From Diplonema papillatum (taxonomy: Eukaryota; Euglenozoa; Diplonemea; Diplonemida; Diplonemidae), in NCBI GenBank assembly GCA_030068145.1, contig JAPJBO010000046.1, positions 248,001 through 312,000 on the forward strand: DNA of 64,000 nucleotides, given 5' to 3'. The translations under genes were made by a program, and so were the position numbers. This document shows, piece by piece, positions 51,352 through 60,800 of this stretch. The first letter of the stretch is position 1. Each line of letters begins with the position of its first letter. Under the pieces are notes generated by a model. The model worked only from the letters and a program-made list of their open reading frames with translations. It had not been told where the DNA came from and ran no database searches.

Positions 51352-53184
51352 CTATGAACTGCGGCTCGAAGGGGACAGGATGCTCGACAGGCTCCAGGTT
51401 GACGCCTTGTCGAACAGACGAACGCCAGCATCGGCCGACTTGCTGCCGACGTATTCGAACGCGATCAGCGCAGCGTCGAGCAGCGGCGCTTTGTTGGGCG
51501 CCTGCGGGATGAGCTCTGTCGCACACTGCCACTCCGGCAAGCCGGCAGCCTCGTCCCACGCGCTTTCGTCATCGGACGCCCCCTGCAGCGGGGGCGGGGC
51601 GGCGGCCGACGGCGCGTCCCGTGGTGCGTCGGCGGCGGCGGCGGCAGTGGCAGCAGCAGCAGCAGCAGCAGCAGCAGGGGGCGAATGAGGAGTAGGAGAG
51701 GAAGACCGCGCCTGCTGCTTTGCCCTCGCGTTGGCGAGGTCCTCGGCCTCCTGGGATAACCGGAGGATCCACGGGTGCTTGTCGAGGATCAGACGAGCGG
51801 TCGGCCTGTGCTGCGGGTTCGCGTGCTTCAGCTTCCACTTGCGGAGGAGTTCTCGCTCTGCTGGCTGCGCCACGCCGGGCATCCGACGCAGCAGATCCTC
51901 CGCTATGCCACCCAAGGCGTACACATCTATCTTCGTAGTCTGCTCAACACCATCACGGGTGAGCTCCGGGGCGGCGTAATCCGCCGGTGCGCGGAACACC
52001 GTACACGGCAGTGACGTCACCGCCTTTGAACAACCGAGGTCGATGACGACGATGGAGGGGTGCTGATCCGCCGGGTTTCGCACCAGCACGTTCGACGGCT
52101 TCAGGTCTCGGTGCATGAAATTGAGCCGTTCGAACAGCTCCACGACTTCAGCGAGCTGCTTGAACACGTGGAAGCACCAGATGTTCGGCAGGCGGTGGGC
52201 TTGCAGGCACTGCGAGAGGGTGGTCTGGATCCAAGGGGTGCACATCCAGTCACGCCCGTGGGCCAAAACCTCCAGAAACCGGTCCTGCAGGCCGTCCGCC
52301 GCGAGCGCCGCCTCGCGGCGGAGCATCTCCATGTTCTTCAGCTCGGCGGCCAGGTAGTCCTTCGAGTCGGTCGCCGCTTTTTTGACCTTCACCGCGACTT
52401 CCCTCCGGGCCCCGTCCCGCTCGAGAACGCCTCGCAGCACGTACCCGAAGCCGCCTTCGCAGACGCACACCGCGCGGACGCTTTGGTTCGGGTGCTCGTA
52501 CCACCGCCGCACGACGTAATCCCGCTCGTCGGTTTCGAGGGCTAGCTCGATCCCGTGGACCGCGACCTTCTCGGCGGCCAACCCGGCGACGAGGCTGCTT
52601 GGGTTACCCTTGAGGAACCCAACCACGCCGTGGCCCCGCAGCAGGTCGACGCCGAAGATGCGTGTCTTCTGCTTCGCAGGGAGCGGCTCACACGCTTCGA
52701 GCAGAAGCCGGCCGTCCCTGTGAACCCGGTACAGCCCGGCGAGGTTGTCACCCTGCGAGAGATCGCGGAGGGCGGACACCTGCGCCGCGGGCAAGCAGCC
52801 GAGGGCGTCTGCGCCGGCTAGTTCGAGGAGGCGCGGGGGCGACTTGAAGCGGGCCACGTCCGCCTCGCTCAGCACGCGCAGCGCGGCGAGGCTGCGGCGC
52901 CGCACGGCGAGGAGATCCTTCAGCTCCGGGAGGGGCGGGGGGGCGCCGGCCTCGATGCCGGCGGCCGCGTAGGCCCCCAGCACCATCACGACCGCCGCCC
53001 GCGAGGCCTCGACGAGCGTCTTCAGGACGGCGGCCAGCTGCGCGGCGTCGCCCGCGGCTTCATCGTCGAACACCCCCGCCAACCTCGTCACGAACTGCCA
53101 TTCTTCGTCCATCTTCCCCCGCGCCCCTTCCCCCTCCCCTTTGCCTTTGTTAAAAGGTTTCGCTTTGCGACGGATTGAATTCAT
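51352..53184 (-). CDS. Protein kinase-like protein, single exon (610 aa)
   Basis: A Ser/Thr-type kinase fold occupies about residues 235-475. Visible motifs are CEGGFGYVLRGV (Gly loop, about 240), EVAVKVKK (Lys, about 265), HRDLKPSNVLV (catalytic loop, about 355), VVIDLGCSK (DLG in place of DFG, about 381), YAAPEL, KIDVYALGG and QHRPTA. All catalytic residues are present, so it should be active. The N-terminal 235 residues have no known domain. The C-terminal tail is Ala/Ser/Pro-rich with a poly-Ala run (51631-51685). The start is ATG at 53184; the Met at codon 25 (MDEEWQF) is the alternative and is the one conserved in the duplicated 5' fragments upstream. No intron is needed, unlike most neighbours. 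Confidence 0.9.
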   Translation of the reverse strand: MNSIRRKAKPFNKGKGEGEGARGKMDEEWQFVTRLAGVFDDEAAGDAAQLAAVLKTLVEASRAAVVMVLGAYAAAGIEAGAPPPLPELKDLLAVRRRSLAALRVLSEADVARFKSPPRLLELAGADALGCLPAAQVSALRDLSQGDNLAGLYRVHRDGRLLLEACEPLPAKQKTRIFGVDLLRGHGVVGFLKGNPSSLVAGLAAEKVAVHGIELALETDERDYVVRRWYEHPNQSVRAVCVCEGGFGYVLRGVLERDGARREVAVKVKKAATDSKDYLAAELKNMEMLRREAALAADGLQDRFLEVLAHGRDWMCTPWIQTTLSQCLQAHRLPNIWCFHVFKQLAEVVELFERLNFMHRDLKPSNVLVRNPADQHPSIVVIDLGCSKAVTSLPCTVFRAPADYAAPELTRDGVEQTTKIDVYALGGIAEDLLRRMPGVAQPAERELLRKWKLKHANPQHRPTARLILDKHPWILRLSQEAEDLANARAKQQARSSSPTPHSPPAAAAAAAAATAAAAADAPRDAPSAAAPPPLQGASDDESAWDEAAGLPEWQCATELIPQAPNKAPLLDAALIAFEYVGSKSADAGVRLFDKASTWSLSSILSPSSRSS

Positions 53185-53900
53185 TCTCGAGCATCCTTCA
53201 CAACCCGCTGCTAGTTACGCCTTAGCGGTCCGGTCCCACCCACCTGTCGTTGAGTTCTCGTCGGCATCGCTATCGCGCTGACTTTACAAGAGACAAGTAA
53301 GAGTGCAGGAGTGCCGGCTTACTACTGCCCCGTACATGCAGCAGGTTCCGTCGGAGGCGCCATCACGACCGCCGCCCGCGAGAGCTCGACGAGCGTCTTC
53401 AGGACGGCGGCCAGCTGCGCGGCGTCGCCCGCGGCTTCATCGTCGAACACCCCCGCCAACCTCGTCACGAACTGCCATTCTTCGTCCATCTTCCCCTCCG
53501 CCCCTTCCCCTCCCCTTTGCCTTTGTGATAAGGTTTCTCTTTGCGACTGACTCTCGAGCATCTTTCACAACCCGCTGTTAGTCACGCCTTGGTGGCAGTT
53601 CCAGGGCCGGTCCGCGACCCCCCGTCTCGTGTGTTCGCGTCATACATCGCTATCGCGCTGACTTTCCAAGAGATACGTTAAAGTGCAGGAGTGCAGGCGG
53701 AGCCATCCTCCGAGTAGTCTCCGCCTCCAGTACCATCACAACCGCCGCCCGCGAGGCTTTGAGGAGCTTCTTCAGGACGTCGGTCAGCTGTGCGGCGTCT
53801 TCGGCGTCGAACACCCCCGCCAACCTCTTCACGAACAGCTATTATTCGTCCATCTTCTTCCCCCCGTGGCCTTCTTCCACCGCACTCCGCCCCAGAATCT
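53185..53900 (-). repeat. Two partial tandem copies of the kinase 5' end
   Basis: A unit of about 330 bp, from the codons for SRAAVVM through the start region to GTGCAGGAGTGC, occurs at 52985-53310 (the gene itself), 53361-53694 and 53731-53880. Copy 2 still reads KMDEEWQFVTRLAGVFDDEA with the same frame; copy 3 is more diverged (RLAGVFDAEDAAQL, KASRAAVVMV). Only the first 50 or so codons and the 5' flank are duplicated, so the copies cannot encode a kinase. Confidence 0.88.
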
Positions 53901-54383
53901 CACGGATTTTCCGAGGGAATCTGCGAGGCTTGACGAATTTACATACAGGGTGTCTGTTCTAGGGGGAACATTTGTTTTCTGAGGATAGCCGATAGAGGTT
54001 CCCGTGGGCCTGTGCCTTTGCCTCATCGCTACCATATGAACGCTTGCAACTACCACAGTTCTCACAGATTGCCTGACATACTTAGCTGACGTGCAGTCCT
54101 CATCTACAGGCATTGGACTCTCCGGAGGCACGACAGGTGGTCTTCGTCCGTTATTTTTCCCAGAAAACAGAAAGAAACGAAAACCTCACGGCGGTCTGAG
54201 TAGGTGGGGTGCAAGGACAGTGCCGCTGGGCGCTGGGTGCGTGACCTTGTCGCTTCGGACCGAAAGTGTGCTTGATTTGTGGGTCGTTTCTTTGAAAACC
54301 TTATCCAGATGCTGCATTACTTCCCGTGTGTGTGAGGATGCGTGTGTGTCCGAGCACAGGAAAGATCGAACTGCCGCCGGATC
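53901..54383. other. Intergenic
   Basis: About 480 bp with no supported gene or repeat. Confidence 0.5.
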
Positions 54384-54875
54384 TCATGCTCCGCGCACAG
54401 GGAGCGATTCTACGAGCTTTCGAGGGTCAAGGTACGCCTCTCCAAATACAATAGCTTCCCCATGGGAGAAGATTCCGGTCCGAATCGTTCGAACCTCCTG
54501 CGCTTCAAGTGCGCAGCGCGACGCGCCGCCGGCGGAGCGGCAGCTGGGCGGGGGTCCCGCGGGCCAAGGAAGGGCCTGGAAGGGAAGCCAGCTCTTCCGT
54601 TTGTCGCGCTTCACCCATCTCCAGCCGCCTGCGGGGCGCCGTTCGAGGACCAGCTTGCGTGGCTGGACGTCCTTCGCCTTCCCAATGGCGGCTGCCGGCG
54701 GATCAGCAGAGCCAGCAGCTGGCGGCGAAGGCGAGTCAGGCGGCAGCAGCGGCCCGGCCTCCGGCACTGTGCCCTTCGTCTGCGGATCCAGCGTCATCGC
54801 CATCTGATCGGCCTCCGCAAGCGACAAATGCAGCACACCCTTCGCCAGCTGATCGATGTCAGCGGCGGGAGCCAT
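54384..54875 (-). CDS. Hypothetical protein, 163 aa (possibly a first exon)
   Basis: Starts at ATG 54875 (MAPAADIDQLAKGVLHLSLA). The middle is Pro/Ala-rich (LLPPDSPSPPAAGSADPPAA) and the C-terminal half basic and Trp-containing (RRPAGGWRWVKRDKRKSW), followed by TGIFSHGEAIVFGEAYLDP. No family recognised. Codon use and strand match the neighbours. A donor-like GTAGAA sits near the end, so the stop at 54384 may be read-through into an intron. Confidence 0.55.
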   Translation of the reverse strand: MAPAADIDQLAKGVLHLSLAEADQMAMTLDPQTKGTVPEAGPLLPPDSPSPPAAGSADPPAAAIGKAKDVQPRKLVLERRPAGGWRWVKRDKRKSWLPFQALPWPAGPPPSCRSAGGASRCALEAQEVRTIRTGIFSHGEAIVFGEAYLDPRKLVESLPVRGA

Positions 54876-55960
54876 GTGTTGTGTAGTCACGGGACTCGGG
54901 TGTTTTGCAACCTTTGGATGTTCGCGTCGGTAGTCAAAGTGTTGTTCCAACGCGGGTCAAATCTGACTGGTCAAGCCATCGGCTTGCTACATCACGGTGT
55001 GAGCGTTTTGTAGTTGTGTTTCTTCCCTTTTGCTTCCGCGGTGCTACGCAGCAGTTGTATATCCACCTGGACCTTTTCTTAGCGCGAGCACTATGCGCGG
55101 TAGCTCTTTGCTTGTGCTGCTGGAATCAACGGGATGTACACGGCTTTTCGAACGCGCTTTAATGCGGCTTCCTTCTTCATTCTTGACGCGATAACAGAGG
55201 TGGTCTCGTAAACAAAGGATTGAATGGATCAAAACGGGGTTTCTTGTTGACTGCTCTTGTCAGTATCCCGCGCCGTATCGCTTGTTAAAACAACTCCGGG
55301 TCGGGGGGGTGGGGAACGGGTAAGTGAGCTGCGGGAGCAAAGGCAAATGACACGCCAACGTGCCGGCACGCTCCCACTACCAGATTGTGATTGTGGGTGA
55401 ATGCCTGAGCAACCTCAGTCTGCACCTGTTGAAAACGGAGGGCACACAGGGATCAGGAGGGCCACCGGATTGACCAGCCGACGGTCCTACTGATTCAACT
55501 CAACCCGCAGCCTCTCGGATGCTCAATATCTTCAGGAAGCTAGCGCATCGTCACAAACGGCCTCGCCAGCATAAGAATGGGCAAAGGCACAGATCGTGGC
55601 AACGGCTGTCTGCCTGGGCCGTCATCATCTCCTGATGCTGTCCTTCCAACTTTCGGGGAGCCAGTGCGTCATCGCAAACGGCTTCAATAGGCTGGCCCGT
55701 CGGATCGTGGTCGGAGATGGCACACTACCAGAAGCTCGGTTGGCCACTGGGATTGTGACAATGACCTCGACTAGTAGGTTGCCTTCACAAACATCCCACG
55801 GGCGCGGGCACCTTGATGAGGCTCGTCGTAGCCGTTCCAAACACAGCACTACTTGGTACATGCTTTCGAGTCGAACGCTGGTTACTTACATAGCTCCGCT
55901 CGTGCTAGAGGACCAAAGATGGTGCCTTGTCAAATAAGGACTCGATACGAGCTCTCAGGC
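54876..55960. other. Intergenic or 3' part of the LRR gene
   Basis: Further LRR exons are expected here or further left, but none could be joined by phase. A minus frame at 55625-55861 is possible but shows no repeat pattern. Confidence 0.4.
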
Positions 55961-55964
55961 TGGC

Positions 55965-57775
55965 TCGTCACCACGCCGGAGGTATCGAGCGTGCAAGACT
56001 CCCGCAATGGCTTTCAGGTGATAGGAGGGGACGTTGCATCCTTCAAGGTTCAGCTTCCGCAGGCTGGGCTTCCTTCTAACGAGCGACAGCAGCACGCGTC
56101 CTCCTGTTGCCGCCAAGTATCTGCAGTTAGGTTTGATCAATGAGTCCCGGGGCCACGCAACAATACCTTATGCGGAGGGGGCGAACAACTACACAGGCGA
56201 ACAAGTAGTTTCTTTCCTACACACCCCCTGGCGAGTGAAGTTATGTCTGCCGCCCGCGCAAAGCTGAAGTGGCGCACCTCCATTGAACCGTAAGCAGCAC
56301 AAACTATTAATATACGGCTAGCCGAGGAATGACTGAGGTCTGCTCGGCGTAGAGGCTCTTAGTTGTGCCTGGCCGTCTTTGTCACTGCTTTCTTCCTCGT
56401 ACTCGTGCTTCGACCCGGCTAGATTGCAACTATGATTGGAGTTTGGAGCGGCCGCAGAGGTCGCTTCCAGTAAAGTGAGCTGGTGCACGAACGCCGGCAC
56501 TGAGTGACACGGCTCTAGCGTTATTTGTGGATTAGATGGTCGGTATTTTAAAGTCTCCGGTTGACCGTAGAGGCTTGAGTATGGCGGGGGGTTGAGAAAA
56601 GTGAGAGGGTGCAGCTCGCTTCGGGTGTTGTGTCACTCCGTTGTGAAACCTTGTGAAGTCCCCTAACGCGTTTAGGGGGTGCTTGGGATTGGGTAGGGTG
56701 TGGTCGTTCTGCTACGGCGTGAAAAGCCTTTTAGACTCGCAAAGGGTGTGTTCTAGCACCCATCGATTCAGTAATAATGCATTGTTGCGTAACACAGAAA
56801 TACTTGAGGGGCTGCCTTGTGCTTACTTCGAAGGATATGAGGGGGGGGAGAAACAATACAACTACAAAGCGGGTGCAACTACAACGTGGGTCTTTTTTGC
56901 TGAACGCTTACGCCAAACTCCAAGTTCGGCACGTGTGATTTCGCAACCGGCAGCCTTCTCGCGGACGTTCCTACAAAGCAGCAAAGAGTATTAGGATGGC
57001 GCTTGTTGTTGTGAGCACTAGCGGAACTCGCCTGCATTGGTAAGTCTCGTGTCGTACGCTGCCAACTACTACCAACGGTACCAACAATGCATTGTTTAAT
57101 GTTCAGTTGGTTATTTTGATAAAATAAGGCTTAAATTTAACACGAAAAATAAGCACACCGGTTGTTCGACAAGTCCAGCTCCGCGAGAAGCGGAAGCGAT
57201 TGGACGAGGTCGACGATGGACGGGAGCGAGTCGTCACGGACGTCGTTGCGGGAGAGGCTCAGCTGCTTGAGGCGCGGGAGGCCGCGGAGGGTGAGGCAGA
57301 GGGGCGGGACGCCGTTGGGGCCCAGGCGGAACCCGCGGCAGTCGACGCGCTCCGTCGCGTCGTGCACGTGGCCCAGCGCGGCGAGCACCGACCGGCTCAT
57401 CACCGGCCGGTGCACCACGTTTTCCTTCGTCCGCACAGCCATCCGCTTGCAGAGGTTCGCGTACCTGGTTTGGTGCTCGTTCGCCCTCTTTTCGCCGCCG
57501 CTCGGCTCGCTCAGCGCGGCGCACAGGCGGGAGAGGTACGGGTCTGTTTCCGCGAGCGGTCGGATCGAAACGTCGGCGGCGCCCTCCGGCTCACGCTCCG
57601 CCGAGATCTCGACGCGCCGCTCGACGAACGCGGCCGCCTCCTCCGCGCCTTGCTCGCTCCGCAGGGCGTCCGCCAGGAGCAGGACGATGTCCGCCTTCCC
57701 CACCAGCGCCTCGTCGCTTTCATCCGCCTCCGTGCCGCTGGTCCCAATGAACCGCTCGATGTCCCTGCGCCGCAT
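55965..57775 (-). CDS. Leucine-rich-repeat protein (2 exons visible, 3' end not resolved)
   Basis: Exon 1 is 57775-57159, donor GTGTGC, phase 2; exon 2 starts at 56120 after CAG. Joined, they read LAELDLSNNR-YLAATGGRVLL with correct phase. Repeats seen: LTLRGLPRLKQLSLSRNDV, LVQSLPLLAELDLSNN and RKPSLRKLNLEGCNV, which follow the RI/NLRC-like LxxLxLxxN pattern. The N-terminal 100 residues are acidic and have no known domain. The donor of exon 2 is unclear (candidates near 55983 and 55970), so the 3' end is provisional. LRR proteins bind partner proteins; nothing shows which. Intron 1 (1038 nt) holds a long family-A repeat. The gene borders the satellite array. Confidence 0.75.
56798..56990 (+). 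repeat. Dispersed repeat family A, long copy in LRR gene intron
   Basis: AAATACTTGAGGGGCTGCCT, CTTACTTCGAAGGATATGAG, AGAAACAATACAACTACAAA, TTTTTTGCTGAACGCTTACG, then TTCCTACAAAGCAGC at the right. Best match to 15074-15276. Antisense to the gene. Confidence 0.85.
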
Positions 57776-57833
57776 TGTGCTTGCTTTCTTTAGTCTGGTT
57801 CAAACCATCCCCGGGGGGTGACCGCACCTAAAT

Positions 57834-60800
57834 GCGCAGGCTGTAACGTGGTGTATAAGCGAGACAATGTGCAGGCTGTAATGTGGTGTATAAGCGAGAC
57901 AATGTGCAGGCTGTAATGTGGTGTATAAGCGAGACAATGTGCAGGCTGTAACGTGGTGTATAAGCGAGACAATGTGCAGGCTGTAATGTGGTGTATAAGC
58001 GAGACAATGTGCAGGCTGTAATGTGGTGTATAAGCGAGACAATGTGCAGGCTGTAATGTGGTGTATAAGCGAGACAATGTGCAGGCTGTAATGTGGTGTA
58101 TAAGCGAGACAATGTGCAGGCTGTAATGTGGTGTATAAGCGAGACAATGTGCAGGCTGTAATGTGGTGTATAAGCGAGACAATGTGCAGGCTGTAATGTG
58201 GTGTATAAGCGAGACAATGTGCAGGCTGTAATGTGGTGTATAAGCGAGACAATGTGCAGGCTGTAATGTGGTGTATAAGCGAGACAATGTGCAGGCTGTA
58301 ATGTGGTGTATAAGCGAGACAATGTGCAGGCTGTAATGTGGTGTATAAGCGAGACAATGTGCAGGCTGTAATGTGGTGTATAAGCGAGACAATGTGCAGG
58401 CTGTAATGTGGTGTATAAGCGAGACAATGTGCAGGCTGTAATGTGGTGTATAAGCGAGACAATGTGCAGGCTGTAATGTGGTGTATAAGCGAGACAATGT
58501 GCAGGCTGTAATGTGGTGTATAAGCGAGACAATGTGCAGGCTGTAATGTGGTGTATAAGCGAGACAATGTGCAGGCTGTAATGTGGTGTATAAGCGAGAC
58601 AATGTGCAGGCTGTAATGTGGTGTATAAGCGAGACAATGTGCAGGCTGTAATGTGGTGTATAAGCGAGACAATGTGCAGGCTGTAATGTGGTGTATAAGC
58701 GAGACAATGTGCAGGCTGTAATGTGGTGTATAAGCGAGACAATGTGCAGGCTGTAATGTGGTGTATAAGCGAGACAATGTGCAGGCTGTAATGTGGTGTA
58801 TAAGCGAGACAATGTGCAGGCTGTAATGTGGTGTATAAGCGAGACAATGTGCAGGCTGTAATGTGGTGTATAAGCGAGACAATGTGCAGGCTGTAATGTG
58901 GTGTATAAGCGAGACAATGTGCAGGCTGTAATGTGGTGTATAAGCGAGACAATGTGCAGGCTGTAATGTGGTGTATAAGCGAGACAATGTGCAGGCTGTA
59001 ATGTGGTGTATAAGCGAGACAATGTGCAGGCTGTAATGTGGTGTATAAGCGAGACAATGTGCAGGCTGTAATGTGGTGTATAAGCGAGACAATGTGCAGG
59101 CTGTAATGTGGTGTATAAGCGAGACAATGTGCAGGCTGTAATGTGGTGTATAAGCGAGACAATGTGCAGGCTGTAATGTGGTGTATAAGCGAGACAATGT
59201 GCAGGCTGTAATGTGGTGTATAAGCGAGACAATGTGCAGGCTGTAATGTGGTGTATAAGCGAGACAATGTGCAGGCTGTAATGTGGTGTATAAGCGAGAC
59301 AATGTGCAGGCTGTAATGTGGTGTATAAGCGAGACAATGTGCAGGCTGTAATGTGGTGTATAAGCGAGACAATGTGCAGGCTGTAATGTGGTGTATAAGC
59401 GAGACAATGTGCAGGCTGTAATGTGGTGTATAAGCGAGACAATGTGCAGGCTGTAATGTGGTGTATAAGCGAGACAATGTGCAGGCTGTAATGTGGTGTA
59501 TAAGCGAGACAATGTGCAGGCTGTAATGTGGTGTATAAGCGAGACAATGTGCAGGCTGTAATGTGGTGTATAAGCGAGACAATGTGCAGGCTGTAATGTG
59601 GTGTATAAGCGAGACAATGTGCAGGCTGTAATGTGGTGTATAAGCGAGACAATGTGCAGGCTGTAATGTGGTGTATAAGCGAGACAATGTGCAGGCTGTA
59701 ATGTGGTGTATAAGCAAGACAATGTGCAGGCTGTAATGTGGTGTATAAGCGAGACAATGTGCAGGCTGTAATGTGGTGTATAAGCGAGACAATGTGCAGG
59801 CTGTAATGTGGTGTATAAGCAAGACAATGTGCAGGCTGTAATGTGGTGTATAAGCGAGACAATGTGCAGGCTGTAATGTGGTGTATAAGCAAGACAATGT
59901 GCAGGCTGTAATGTGGTGTATAAGCAAGACAATGTGCAGGCTGTAATGTGGTGTATAAGCGAGACAATGTGCAGGCTGTAATGTGGTGTATAAGCAAGAC
60001 AATGTGCAGGCTGTAATGTGGTGTATAAGCGAGACAATGTGCAGGCTGTAATGTGGTGTATAAGCGAGACAATGTGCAGGCTGTAATGTGGTGTATAAGC
60101 GAGACAATGTGCAGGCTGTAATGTGGTGTATAAGCAAGACAATGTGCAGGCTGTAATGTGGTGTATAAGCGAGACAATGTGCAGGCTGTAATGTGGTGTA
60201 TAAGCGAGACAATGTGCAGGCTGTAATGTGGTGTATAAGCGAGACAATGTGCAGGCTGTAATGTGGTGTATAAGCGAGACAATGTGCAGGCTGTAATGTG
60301 GTGTATAAGCGAGACAATGTGCAGGCTGTAATGTGGTGTATAAGCGAGACAATGTGCAGGCTGTAATGTGGTGTATAAGCAAGACAATGTGCAGGCTGTA
60401 ATGTGGTGTATAAGCGAGACAATGTGCAGGCTGTAATGTGGTGTATAAGCAAGACAATGTGCAGGCTGTAATGTGGTGTATAAGCGAGACAATGTGCAGG
60501 CTGTAATGTGGTGTATAAGCAAGACAATGTGCAGGCTGTAATGTGGTGTATAAGCGAGACAATGTGCAGGCTGTAATGTGGTGTATAAGCGAGACAATGT
60601 GCAGGCTGTAATGTGGTGTATAAGCGAGACAATGTGCAGGCTGTAATGTGGTGTATAAGCAAGACAATGTGCAGGCTGTAATGTGGTGTATAAGCGAGAC
60701 AATGTGCAGGCTGTAATGTGGTGTATAAGCAAGACAATGTGCAGGCTGTAATGTGGTGTATAAGCGAGACAATGTGCAGGCTGTAATGTGGTGTATAAGC

